16,484 bases of DNA from Baffinella frigidus (GCA_026770585.1 MU646396.1:345433-361916), one strand, 5' to 3'. Positions 1 to 7,319 are shown, counted from the first letter of the stretch. The notes: a model not told the origin generated them from the letters alone. Program-made: numbers and translations.

Positions 1-119
1 ACCCTAAACCCTAAACCCTAAACCCTAAACCCTAAACCCTAAACCCTAAACCCTAAACCCTAAACCCTAAACCCTAAACCCTATACCCTAAACCCTAAAC
101 CCTAAACCCTGAACCAAAA
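1..119. repeat. Near-perfect CCCTAAA telomere-type array at left end
   Basis: The window opens with more than a dozen head-to-tail CCCTAAA units, with a single CCCTATA variant near the inner edge, then CCCTGAA and decay. A chromosome's left end read 5'->3' inward should show this C-rich strand, so this may be a real telomere. However, equally clean runs occur internally (for example 8385-8469), so the window could instead begin inside an array-filled intron. An exon-like island follows only 18 bases after the array. Confidence 0.9.
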
Positions 120-137
120 ACCCTGCACCCGAAACAG

Positions 138-199
138 GGGGCATGGACGGGGGGGAGTGCGACGTGCTGGTCCACAAGATGGCCTATTCTGCTCCATCG
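138..199 (+). CDS. Exon-like island 1, unknown product
   Basis: This non-repetitive island starts right after an acceptor-like AAACAG and ends at TCG|GTCAAC, where telomere-like sequence resumes. With two leading bases it reads GMDGGECDVLVHKMAYSAPS and ends in phase 0. The internal ATG at 143 could be a start codon, since the island follows the terminal array, but the context is not decisive. DVLVHKM faintly recalls the N-terminal region of inositol polyphosphate kinases of the ITPK type; that is too little to name it. It may be an upstream exon of the sialyltransferase-like gene or part of another gene. Confidence 0.35.
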
Positions 200-204
200 G
201 TCAA

Positions 205-360
205 CCCCTAAACCCTCAAACCTAAACCCTAAATTCTCAACCCTAAACCCCAAACCCTAAACCCTTAACCCTCAACCCCAAACCCTAAACCCGAAACCGT
301 ACACCCTAAACCCTAAACCTTAAACCCTTAACCCTAAACCCTAAACCCTAAACCCCAAAC
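205..360. repeat. Degenerate CCCTAAA array (intron-like)
   Basis: Imperfect 7-mers (CCCTCAA, CCCTTAA, CCCCAAA, CCCGAAA among CCCTAAA) fill the space between the islands at 138-199 and 377-426. The array begins with the GT of a candidate donor and runs into the CAG of the next island, so it is read here as intron sequence. Confidence 0.85.
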
Positions 361-376
361 TCCGAAACGGGAACAG

Positions 377-426
377 GTGGTGACGCGCGAGGAGCTGAGG
401 CTGCTGTCGGCATTCTCACCAACATG
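377..426 (+). CDS. Exon-like island 2, unknown product
   Basis: The island lies between GGGAACAG and ATG|GTAATG and reads VVTREELRLLSAFSPT from phase 0, leaving two bases over. It is GC-rich and repeat-free between arrays on both sides. The charged helix-like peptide (TREELRLL) suits coding sequence, but the family is not recognised. Phase matches the preceding island (0 to 0). The two leftover bases do not match the phase-0 start at 1392, so an intermediate exon would be needed. Confidence 0.35.
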
Positions 427-447
427 GTAATGCTTCCCAATCACCCT

Positions 448-590
448 CGGGACTCTCTAAATCCTAAACACCTCAACCCTCAATCCTCAACCCTGAACCC
501 TGAACCCTGAACCCGCAACCCTCAACCCGCAAACATCAACCCCACGCCCCAAACCCTCAACCCTCAACCTTGAGGTCCCAACCTCACGTG
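448..590. repeat. Degenerate CCCTAAA/CCCTCAA array
   Basis: Telomere-like 7-mers dominated by CCCTCAA, CCCTGAA and CCCGCAA variants. The divergence is high but the 7-base register is still visible. Confidence 0.75.
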
Positions 591-612
591 TTGACGAAGC
601 CTGAAGCCTCAC

Positions 613-930
613 GAGGTGTTGGGGCGCGAACGACGATCCCTTCCTAGAAGGGTTGGGCCTCGGTGATGCGATCCTAGTCTCTCTGTCCCTCTCTCTCTCT
701 TCAGGTGTTGGGCCTCGAACGACGAACGCTTCGAGAGGGAGAGGGAGAGGGAGAGCGAGGGAGCGAGAGAGGGAGAGCGAGGGAGAGAGCGCGCACGAGA
801 GAGAGTGAGAGCGAGAGAGAGACAGAGAGAGAAAACGCGCGCGAGAGAAAGAGAGAGAGAGAAAGAGAGAGAGAGAGCAACTCCAAACGCTACTCCCTCT
901 CTCCAGGTGCGGTGTCACGAACGACGATGA
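613..930. repeat. Threefold GTGTTGGGCCTCGAACGACGA-like repeat around a GA-rich tract
   Basis: Three related segments begin near 616, 701 and 906, each following an AG and sharing a CGAACGACGA core. The first runs into a 27-base block (647-673) that matches the sialylmotif exon at 1410-1436 with three mismatches, all at third codon positions. Between the second and third copies lies a GA-rich simple-sequence tract (about 733-888) that is open in several frames only because it is repetitive. These look like duplicated exon fragments, possibly decayed. I see no complete gene here. Confidence 0.55.
733..888. repeat. GA-rich microsatellite tract
   Basis: Imperfect GAGAGA/GAGGGA simple repeat. Long open frames over it encode only Arg/Glu/Ser runs or their Leu/Ser complement, so they are not treated as genes. 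Confidence 0.85.
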
Positions 931-1259
931 CTTGAGAGCAAACTTCCCGCAGCGAGTCGCCCTCCCGCCCGCGCCGTCTCTCGGATCCTGCGCCTTCGTT
1001 GAGGTCATCCTCACACCTACCCACACGGTGGACTACCAACCTTTTCATCGATAGTCAACTTGTCTTCAGACAATTAACTTACAGGATTTTATGGTGCAAT
1101 TTGGTCACGGTACCTCCTGAATTCGAGCCCCGATGAAACCTTCGTAGTCCACTGAGTGGACCCCTACACCCTAAACCCCAACCCCTGACGCGTATGCAGG
1201 GGATTCCCGACCCCATTCCAAACCCTACTCCCCAGTGTCGGTACGCTCAACGCCTGCCA

Positions 1260-1346
1260 TATACTATCAACAAATACGACATATGCACCCCAGATCCCTA
1301 ATGTCGTATTTGCTGAAAGTATAATGTCGTATGTGTTGACAGTATG
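1260..1346. repeat. Inverted repeat with duplicated right arm
   Basis: A 23-base left arm (1260-1282) is the near-complement of two adjacent 23-base copies (1301-1323 and 1324-1346), each beginning ATGTCGTAT. The AT-rich hairpin lies just upstream of the acceptor of the exon at 1392. It could be a remnant of a small inverted-repeat transposon. No coding capacity is evident. Confidence 0.65.
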
Positions 1347-1391
1347 TCGATATCTCGAACCCGAATCGCCAACCCCCGGACGCGGATGCAG

Positions 1392-1451
1392 GGGCCATGG
1401 GAGACCTTGGAAGGGTTGGGCCTCGGAGACGCCATCGACGCCCATGACACG
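1392..1451 (+). CDS. Sialyltransferase-like (GT29) exon, first half of sialylmotif L
   Basis: The island follows GGATGCAG and ends at ACG|GTCAAC: 60 nt, phase 0 to phase 0. It reads GPWETLEGLGLGDAIDAHDT. The end (GLGDAIDAHDT) joined to the next exon's VIRV gives G.GDAIDAHDTVIRV, matching the known sialylmotif L of GT29 sialyltransferases (pattern I(D/E).HD.V.R.N.AP, which binds CMP-sialic acid). The Cys-Val-Val-Gly that usually begins motif L would be in a preceding exon I could not find. Enzymes of this family are normally Golgi type II membrane proteins; no anchor is seen here. A 27-base copy of part of this exon lies at 647-673. Confidence 0.6.
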
Positions 1452-1505
1452 GTCAACCCTCAACCCTACACCCGAAACTCTTTCCCCGGAACCATTGCTC
1501 TGGAC

Positions 1506-1735
1506 CCTGAACCCTGAACCTTAAACCCTAAACCCTGACCCCTAAACCCTAAACCCTAAACCCTGACCCCTAAACCCTAAACCCTATACCCCAAACCCTA
1601 AACCCTAAACCATAAACCATAAACCATAAACCATAAACCTAAACCCTGAACCCTGAACCCGAAACCCTTAACCCTAAACCCTATACCCTAAACCCTAAAC
1701 CCTAAACCCAAACATTCACCCTAAATCCTAGAGCA
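1506..1735. repeat. Degenerate CCCTAAA array splitting sialylmotif L
   Basis: Mixed CCCTAAA, CCCTGAA and CCCTGACC units, with a homogenised CCATAAA patch near 1610-1640. It occupies most of the candidate intron 1452-1736 between the two halves of motif L. Confidence 0.85.
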
Positions 1736-1736
1736 G

Positions 1737-1924
1737 GTGATCAGGGTGGGGGCGCCGGCACCCTGGGACGCGAGGGTGGATGGCCGGCAGCAGGGCTCGC
1801 GCACCGACGTCCGATTCATGTCTCCCCGAAACCCGTGGACCCATGCATCCCAGAAACCTGTCGCGTGCTCTCCTAAAAATAAATCAGGAGAATCAAATAT
1901 GAACAATTTCCGGCACAAAATGAG
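1737..1924 (+). CDS. Sialyltransferase-like (GT29) exon, second half of sialylmotif L
   Basis: It begins after GAGCAG in phase 0 with VIRVGAPAPWDARVDG and continues to GSRTDVRFMSPRN. In GT29 proteins motif L continues as V.R.N.AP followed by a D(V).(S/T)(R/K)T..R segment and often a P, and this exon has R, APAP, GSRTDVRF and P in the right order. The usual Asn after V.R is Gly here, so activity is uncertain. The 3' end is unclear. GAG|GTGGAT at 1924/1925 leaves two bases and would fit the next exon, but the last part (from about 1865) is AT-rich, contains AATAAA and a small hairpin, and may be intron; the true donor may be earlier. Confidence 0.5.
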
Positions 1925-2180
1925 GTGGATGTATGCCCCAAATGTGCAGACCGGCTCCATTGCCCCGTTCTCGTCCTCTTCTGACTGCTGTCGGGTTGGT
2001 GGAATTCAAAGAGGTTTTGTGACGCGGCACAATTATCCTCGGAAAATTAGTGATATACTGGCGTAGATCGGGGTGTGGGGGGATGGTCAATACCCGTGTA
2101 TCACTTATTTTTTTAAAGGTCATTGTGCCGCGTGACTTCTAGATGCCATTGCCAGTGTTTCACGCATTTTGGCATGGCAG

Positions 2181-2331
2181 GGAGGGGCGGCATCTGGAGG
2201 AGGCTGGGGCACCGGAGGCTGCGGCTCGCGAGATCGCCTCGAAAGGCGCCAGAGTTCTCCTCTCGCTTTCGTCCTCTCATGATTGCCGAAGATTTGCTCT
2301 CGAAGGACCGCTCGGGCTGCTCAATCGACAG
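2181..2331 (+). CDS. Probable exon of the GT29-like gene (between motifs L and S)
   Basis: It follows GGCATGGCAG. With one leading base it reads GRHLEEAGAPEAAAREIA, then SKGARVLLSLSSS, to LGLLNRQ, ending in phase 0 at CAG|GTGGGA. Length is 151 nt. The leading base completes the two bases left by a donor at 1924, and the phase-0 end fits the next exon at 3154. The amphipathic Ala/Glu/Arg-rich stretch looks like a helix. The frame remains open to 2454, so an unspliced longer form is possible. Assignment to the GT29 gene rests on position, strand and phase, not on a motif. Confidence 0.4.
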
Positions 2332-2520
2332 GTGGGACAACTGCACTGCGAGGGCAGAGTTTTTTTCTTGGTCAACTCAAGGGCGAACATCGATTTTCAA
2401 CTACCCATTACGGTTACCTCGGTTCTAAAGTTGACAGATTGGTGGGGGTGTTAGATACAAAATCTTCGGATTCGCAGTGAACCAACGAGATGGGTAGCGA
2501 TTGCTTCTTCTTGGGCCATC

Positions 2521-2597
2521 GTCAGACCGTAGGGCCCTAGGTATTGTCCTACTGCAGGTTTCTAGGAGGGTGTGACGCCTTATCAACGAGGTAACCA
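2521..2597 (-). repeat. Degraded copy of the short inverted-repeat element family
   Basis: Read on the minus strand this segment matches the elements near 11577, 11773 and 13479 through the GGT.ACCTCG end, a CTGCAGTA centre and a TAGGGCCCTA block. It lies in the intron-like gap 2332-3153. This copy is diverged and lacks a clean second terminus. Confidence 0.5.
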
Positions 2598-2673
2598 TAG
2601 CGACCGTGTTGAGGAGGTTGCTTCAGGGACAGGTAGAATTACTCCCCCCCTCTGATTTCTTTTTCGTGTTGCT

Positions 2674-2818
2674 GTTGAAGTTGAAGTTGAAGTTGAAGTT
2701 GAAGTTGAAGTTGAAGTTGAAGTTGAAGTTGAAGTTGAAGTTGAAGTTGAAGTTGAAGTTGAAGTTGAAGTTGAGGTTGAGGTTGAAGTTCTTCTTCTTC
2801 TTCTTCTTCTTCTTCTTC
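2674..2818. repeat. Compound microsatellite (GTTGAA)n-(TTC)n
   Basis: About nineteen GTTGAA hexamers are followed by about ten TTC triplets. All frames across it stay open as Leu-Lys, Gln-Leu or Ser-Thr repeats, which are artefacts of the repeat. It is in a candidate intron. Confidence 0.95.
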
Positions 2819-3153
2819 CCAGATTGATTGCCGGCATGACCTTTCTGGTCGGGCCAAACCCTCGGGCTGTTCCAGGGCAGGTCCTAGCTCTGCCACAATT
2901 CATCTGGGCTCCTCATTCAATACATGTAGATGCTCTTTTGACCAGAGCGTTTGTACGGAGTCCCGATATAAGTGTTTTTAATGGGGAGCCCAGCGCTAGG
3001 TAGTTGAAGCGCTAGAGGTCGCGCACCGTCGTCTGACCCCTAGCTCTGTCTCGGTCTATTTGAGCTCACCACTTTCGTGAGCGCGTGCTTTTATTGCTCC
3101 ATGGGAGATCAGATTACAGGCAACTTTAGACGCTGAGCGTCAACTTTCGGCAG

Positions 3154-3234
3154 GCATCAGACTCGGTGCACCTCCTGTCCCCGTCCTTCATGCATACACT
3201 CTGGGCGTCATGGGCCGACCGTGACTCGTTTTCG
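3154..3234 (+). CDS. Probable GT29-like exon upstream of motif S
   Basis: This 81-nt, phase 0 to 0 island lies between TTTCGGCAG and TCG|GTAAACCC, where a clean telomere-like array starts. It reads ASDSVHLLSPSFMHTLW followed by ASWADRDSFS. In GT29 sialyltransferases a segment with a hydrophobic run, a P.F and aromatic W residues precedes motif S, and this fits in character and order. The family link depends on the better-supported motif L exons upstream. Confidence 0.5.
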
Positions 3235-3235
3235 G

Positions 3236-3520
3236 TAAACCCTAAACCCTAAACCATGAACCCTAAACCCTAAACCCTAAACCCTAAACCCTAAACCCTA
3301 AACCCTTAACCCTAAACCCTTAACCTTAAACCCTAAACCCTAAACCCTAAACCCTAAACCCTAAACCCTAAACCCTAAACCCTAAGCCCTAAGCCCTAAA
3401 CCCCAAACCCTAAACCCTAAACCTCAAACCCTAAACCCTAAGCCCTAAACCGTAAATCCTACACCCTGAACCCTAAACCCTAAACCCTAAACCCTTACCC
3501 CCTAAACCCGTATCCCTCAA
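3236..3520. repeat. CCCTAAA array (intron-like)
   Basis: A fairly clean array with runs of perfect CCCTAAA between the exons ending 3234 and starting 3525. The donor GTAAACCC itself is part of the repeat, so the boundary between exon and array is essentially the splice site. Confidence 0.9.
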
Positions 3521-3524
3521 GCAG

Positions 3525-3578
3525 GAGGCGTCACCAGTCGCAAAAACGCAGACCCCTTCCATGGACGCGCTGGCCTGG
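3525..3578 (+). CDS. Probable GT29-like exon, possible start of motif S
   Basis: Bounded by CTCAAGCAG and TGG|GTAACCCC, 54 nt, phase 0 to 0, reading EASPVAKTQTPSMDALAW. Motif S of GT29 typically starts with PS(T/S)G followed by an AL..AL region and a Cys; PSMDALAW is a partial fit with the Gly replaced. The rest of motif S and the following His/Glu motif were not found downstream, so the gene may be broken or its later exons missed. A weaker alternative is an ITPK-like VAKT segment. Confidence 0.4.
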
Positions 3579-3680
3579 GTAACCCCTAATCCCTGAATCC
3601 TACACCCTGTTCTCAAAAGTTTCGTCGCGTTTTGACATATTCGTGTTGGTCGACGCTGCGCCTCATGCCAAATGCATCAT

Positions 3681-3783
3681 GGTTCCGAGACGGGCTCGTT
3701 TCAATAAGACTCATAGACTTTCGTATCACTCAACGCCAGGCCTAAGGGCCTATCTAGGACCTGTATCGAGAGTAATAAAGAAG
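3681..3783 (+). repeat. Dispersed ~90-bp repeat, copy 1
   Basis: It matches 12952-13054 through GGCTCGTT, CTCATAGAC, TTAAGGGCCTA-like and GAGAGTAATAAAGAAG blocks with scattered differences. The end contains AATAAA, so it may be a duplicated 3'-UTR or a short non-autonomous retroelement. Confidence 0.6.
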
Positions 3784-3826
3784 AAGAAGAATGTCCATAT
3801 GAACCCTGAACCCTCAACTAGGCAAT

Positions 3827-4170
3827 GCACGAATGCGAGTCTGTCTCGCGATCTCAAACCCCAAACCCTGAACCCCAAACCCGCATCTTCTTCCCCACCG
3901 ACACGGTCACGCCCTGCTCCCCCCTTCACCGTGAACCCTAAACGCCAAACGCGATGCACGAATGCGAGACTCCCGCGACTCGGCTCATTTCGGGCCGACT
4001 TTCCGATTCGTTGTCCGTAGCAACCCCCCTATATCCCTACGGGTTGCCTACTATAGGGTCGTATGTCTTATTGCTAATGGGTTGTTCATGAATCCCTTCG
4101 ACGTCCGATGTGGGGTATGAAGCCTTCACCCCACACCAGGCGGCACACGAATGCGAGACTGTCGCGACCT
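3827..4170 (+). repeat. Three copies of a CACGAATGCGAGWCT motif
   Basis: The motif, followed by a C.CGCGA tail, occurs at about 3829, 3957 and 4146, separated by telomere-like and other sequence. I recognise no gene in 3584-4215. One open frame near 4110 looks faintly protein-like but lies inside this repeat family. Confidence 0.5.
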
Positions 4171-4217
4171 TCGCGCCGTGGCATGCCCACATGATCCTCC
4201 CTCCCCTCCTCTCTCTG

Positions 4218-4843
4218 GGGTTTGAACCCCACACACCGGATACCTTTCTCCCTACACCCTACACCCTACAACCTATATCCTACACCCTACACCCTTCGCC
4301 CTACACCCGACACCCGACACCCTACAACCTACCCTCCCACCCGACAGGATGTAACCCTCACTACCCTGGCATGTTGCAACCTCCAACACCAGCCGCCCGG
4401 TTATAACCCCAAAACCCCAACACCCTGCATCCTGCACCCTAAACCCAACACCAAAACCCACACACACTTATTCCTAAACCCTAAACCCTGAACCCTACAT
4501 CTCACACCTAAGCCCCCAAACCCCACAACCTAGACCCTAAATTCTAACCCTGTCGCTAAACACTAAACCCTAAACACTAAACCCTGAACCCTAAACCGTA
4601 ACTCCTAACCCCTAAACCCTAAATCTCTAAACCCTAACCCTACACCCTAAATCCTAAACCCTCAACCCTCAACCCTCAACCCTCAACCCTAAACCCTAAA
4701 CCCTAAACCCTAAACCTTGAACTCTAAACCGTAAGCCTTAAACCCTAAACCTCAAACCCTTAACTCTGAACCCTAAACCCTGATCCCTGATCCCTGAACC
4801 CTAAGCCCTGACCCTAAACCCTAAACCCTAAACCCTAAACCTG
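4218..4843. repeat. Large degenerate CCCTAAA array with variant patches
   Basis: More than 600 bases of 7-mers. The first part is dominated by CCCTACA and CCCGACA, the middle is mixed, and the end has a CCCTCAA patch (about 4660-4690) then cleaner CCCTAAA. No gene is seen. Confidence 0.9.
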
Positions 4844-4963
4844 TCCAAATCTCGGAGTTTTGGTGAGTGGAGTATGGACGCAGGTCAAGCATCGTGGCTC
4901 AGGCTCCTCCAGAGACTCAGGGGGGCGTTCCTCCAAAGCAGGCATGGTCCTACCTCTGGAACA

Positions 4964-5097
4964 ACTTACCAGCCACCATTGCCCTTTCCCACCGCATTTC
5001 CGGGGAAGATTCGACTCGTTACTGCCGAAAGAATTTGCAATTTGCATGGGAATCGTTCAAATGGACCGATTTCCGGAGGCACCGGTGGCTGCTAAGT
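4964..5097. mobile_element. MITE-like inverted-repeat element, copy 1
   Basis: The 134-bp segment begins ACTTACCAGCCACC and ends GGTGGCTGCTAAGT, imperfect complements of each other. A second copy at 7180-7302 shares the termini plus internal CGCATTTCCGGGG, TGGACCGATT and CACCGG blocks. No protein is encoded. The size and terminal inverted repeats suggest a non-autonomous DNA transposon. I could not identify a target-site duplication. Confidence 0.6.
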
Positions 5098-5182
5098 GGC
5101 CCCAGGTTTACCCTATTAAATTTGTAGTTTATGTATGGCGGTGGAAACCAAGCGCGGCGGTTGGCACCTGGTTTGGGGGTTG

Positions 5183-5267
5183 AGTTTAGGGTTTAGGGTT
5201 TAGGGTTTAGGGTCTAGGGTTTAGGGCTTAGGGTTTAGGGTTTAGGGTTTAGGGCTTAGGGTTAACA
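5183..5267. repeat. TTTAGGG-oriented array (opposite orientation)
   Basis: About twelve TTTAGGG units with TCTAGGG/CTTAGGG variants. The orientation is reversed relative to all arrays to its left, and it follows the MITE-like element and a short unique stretch. Nothing else recognisable lies in 5268-5580 apart from TTGACTG-type motifs and a small GTTCAGT/ACTGAAC hairpin (5542-5567). Confidence 0.9.
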
Positions 5268-5663
5268 GGTGACGTTCCCATATTCCTTTCGGTGAGATTC
5301 CGAGTCTCCCGTACTACAGTTGACCTATCTTGAGGTTTTCTGGTTGACTGATCGTTTTGGTTGACTGGTCGGGACTTGTTGTGGTCTAGTGTATCGTAGA
5401 GGGTGTGATGTTGAGGGTTGAGGATTTAGGGATTAGGGTGTAGGGTTTGCCCGGATAAGTCACCGTCCCGGTAGGTGCGAGTAAAACCAGTCCGGATCAG
5501 TCGACTTATGTTGACTGATCTGTGCAGGTAATGTCCGTCCAGTTCAGTTAACCGCCGCTGACTGAACGGTGTCCCGCAGAAACCCCCAACCCTAGAACCC
5601 TGCAACCCTAGAGTCTGAAACCCCAAACCCTAAACCCTAAACCCCGACCTCTGAACCTCGCAG

Positions 5664-5747
5664 GCGTGGCCAGTTCATCCAGTGCTGCATCGGAGGTTGG
5701 TCCAGAGGCTGCACGCCATTGCCTTCCTTCAAGTCGGTGGTCGTCAG
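5664..5747 (+). CDS. Exon-like island, unknown product (between GT29-like and sulfotransferase-like exons)
   Basis: Acceptor CTCGCAG and donor GTCAG|GTCAGG enclose 84 nt, phase 0 to 0, reading AWPVHPVLHRRLVQRL then HAIAFLQVGGRQ. All three frames are open, so the frame is chosen only for phase agreement with its neighbours. Upstream is a CCCTAAA array and downstream the array is in the opposite orientation. It might encode a leader or linker of the sulfotransferase-like protein. No family is recognised. Confidence 0.35.
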
Positions 5748-5751
5748 GTCA

Positions 5752-6033
5752 GGGGTCAGGGGTTTAGGGTGAAGGGTGCAGGGTGCAGGGTGCAGGGTGC
5801 AGGGTTCAGGGTTCAGGGTTCAGGGTTCAGGTTTCAGTGTAGGGAGTTTCGGGGATTGAGAGTTTTGGGGACCCCCCCCATGAGGGAATAGAAATCGTTT
5901 TTCAGAAATTTGGGTTCACGTAACCAGGCTTTTGGTTCAGGAAACACGGTTGGAAAGTTTCAGGGTTCAGGGTTTAGGGTTCAGGGTTCAGGGTTCAGGG
6001 TTCAGGGTTGAGGATTGAAGGTTCAGGGAACAC
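5752..6033. repeat. TTCAGGG/TGCAGGG-oriented degenerate arrays
   Basis: Two G-rich-oriented patches (about 5752-5832 and 5957-6033) consist of TGCAGGG, then TTCAGGG and TTTAGGG variants. Between and after them (to 6250) is T-rich, intron-like sequence in which I see no gene. Confidence 0.8.
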
Positions 6034-6250
6034 GGCTTGCAGTGTCTCTTCAGGTTGCTCGTTTTGATGCTCATTTTGTAGACATCATTATGTATCAAAA
6101 ATTACATTCAGGTACACCCATGTATCTGATTTTTGAACCCAACCCCTTTTCTTTCTCACTCCTTAATGCTGATGTGTAGCATCTATCATTCAACAATTTA
6201 TTTACTTGCAACCTGGTATCTGATTTCGGCATGTTGATGGGGATGGGCAG

Positions 6251-6352
6251 ACGTGTTCAGACCCTCAAGCGGAGATCTGTGGAGGAGGCGGAGCGCCAAA
6301 AGTCAATTCCCCTCACATGTTGCCAATGCTCATCACTGGATGCGGCTTCTCG
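6251..6352 (+). CDS. Sulfotransferase-like exon carrying the start of the 5'-PSB P-loop
   Basis: It starts after GATGGGCAG and ends at TCG|GTCTGT: 102 nt, phase 0 to 0. All three frames are open. The phase-0 frame ends with HMLPMLITGCGFS, a beta strand running into a P-loop. Joined to the next exon this becomes ITGCGFS-GTGYMN, fitting the (I/V)(T/A/S)G.G.SGT.. loop of P-loop sulfotransferases that binds the 5'-phosphosulfate of PAPS. No start codon upstream is certain; the ATGs in HMLPM could start a short form, or an earlier exon supplies the N-terminus. Confidence 0.6.
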
Positions 6353-6356
6353 GTCT

Positions 6357-6575
6357 GTCCCTAAACTCTATACCCTAAACCCTAAACCCTAAACCTCAAA
6401 CCCTAAACCCTAAACCCTAAACCCTAAATTCTGAACCCCAACCCCCAAACCCCAATCACTCAACCCAAAACCCTAAACCCTAAACCCTAAACCCTAAACC
6501 CTAAACCCCAAACCCTGAACCGCAAACCTTGAACTCTAAACCCTGAACCCAAAACCCCAAAACCACAAACCCTAA
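6357..6575. repeat. CCCTAAA array splitting the P-loop
   Basis: A degenerate array, clean at 6370-6425 and 6470-6510, occupies the candidate intron 6353-6587. The P-loop GCGFSGTGY exists only if this array is removed from the transcript. Confidence 0.9.
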
Positions 6576-6587
6576 ACACTACTGCAG

Positions 6588-6632
6588 GGGACGGGTTATA
6601 TGAATCATCTCTTCGCTGAAGCCCACTATGAG
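6588..6632 (+). CDS. Sulfotransferase-like exon, rest of P-loop
   Basis: A 45-nt island between CTACTGCAG and GAG|GTCCCC, phase 0 to 0, reading GTGYMNHLFAEAHYE. GTGY completes the P-loop begun in the preceding exon, and the rest is the helix after the loop, which in this family leads to a (V/I)GHE motif. That motif is the start of the next exon. Confidence 0.65.
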
Positions 6633-6639
6633 GTCCCCG

Positions 6640-6830
6640 TAAACCCTTAACCTTAAACCCCAAAGACCAAACCCCAAACCCTAAACCCTAAACCCTAAAC
6701 CCTAAACCTTAAACTCTAAACTCTGAACCCTAAACCCGAAACCCCAAACCCCAATCTATAAACCCTAAACCTCAAACCCCAAACCCCAAACCCGAATCCC
6801 GAAACCCTTCACCCTAAATCGCACAGCGTT
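6640..6830. repeat. Degenerate CCCTAAA/CCCCAAA array (intron-like)
   Basis: It fills the candidate intron 6633-6841, which ends in a good pyrimidine-rich acceptor (TTGGCTTTCCCAG). Confidence 0.9.
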
Positions 6831-6841
6831 GGCTTTCCCAG

Positions 6842-6895
6842 GTGGGGCACGAATCGATCGGTCGACACGGAATGGTCTCGCACATGTTTGCCAAG
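6842..6895 (+). CDS. Sulfotransferase-like exon with GHE..G..G motif
   Basis: After TTTCCCAG, 54 nt, phase 0 to 0, reading VGHESIGRHGMVSHMFAK, with donor AAG|GTGCCA. A VGHE..G.(D/H)G..S stretch shortly after a GCG.SGT loop is, to my recollection, typical of a widespread group of bacterial and protist sulfotransferase-like proteins. The adjoining exons match on both sides. The frame stays open to 6954 if unspliced. Confidence 0.65.
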
Positions 6896-7179
6896 GTGCC
6901 AACCCCTGCTCAACATCCTGCGAGTCACATCTTCTTCGGATATCCGGGGATAACGTGACCCACCATTCCAGAATATTGGCGTCTTTTCTCAGAAACAGTC
7001 CAATGAACAACTGTGTTCTCACCCCTGAACCCTGAACGGGGTGAGGGCAAGGCGAGGTTTATTAGGTTGACATACACGACCGCTTGATAACAGGGGGAGA
7101 GCCCTGAACCCTGAAGCCTCAACACAATTCTGCTGCGCACCCTGGTGGTGTCATTTCGTGCAAAAGGATGGCGAGGAGT

Positions 7180-7302
7180 ATTTACCAGCCACCGGTGCCT
7201 TTTGCCCCCGCATTTCCGGGGGACGTTTGCGGACTTTTGGCGAGTTTTCCGGGTGGGAATCAACTTTGGACCGATTCCCATAGTCACCGGTGCTTGCTAA
7301 GT
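7180..7302. mobile_element. MITE-like inverted-repeat element, copy 2
   Basis: It has the same termini (TTACCAGCCACCGGTG and its near-complement CACCGGTGCTTGCTAAGT) and internal blocks as 4964-5097, but is 123 bp. It lies in the candidate intron 6896-7713. A 120-residue minus-strand reading frame passes through it but has no family resemblance and is ignored. Confidence 0.6.
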
Positions 7303-7319
7303 CGGGGACGTTGCCACCG

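Noticed and set aside
701-935. Arg/Glu-rich and Leu/Ser-rich open frames
   Set aside because: They are the two strands of a GA-rich simple repeat.
2583-2903. Open frames of 73-106 codons over 2583-2903
   Set aside because: They are produced by the (GTTGAA)n and (TTC)n microsatellites, which lack stops in several frames.
4884-4946. 63-nt phase-0 island (VKHRGSGSSRDSGG...) with CAG and GT at its ends
   Set aside because: It fits the exon rules but is low-complexity, several frames are open, and it abuts the MITE-like element; no motif links it to either gene.
5330-5520. Cluster of TTGACTG/TTGACC motifs as a W-box-like regulatory region
   Set aside because: Only a few short matches in a T/G-rich intergenic or intronic stretch; too weak to claim.
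6925-7287. 120-codon minus-strand frame
   Set aside because: It runs through a MITE-like element and overlaps intron sequence of the plus-strand gene, with no recognisable domain.
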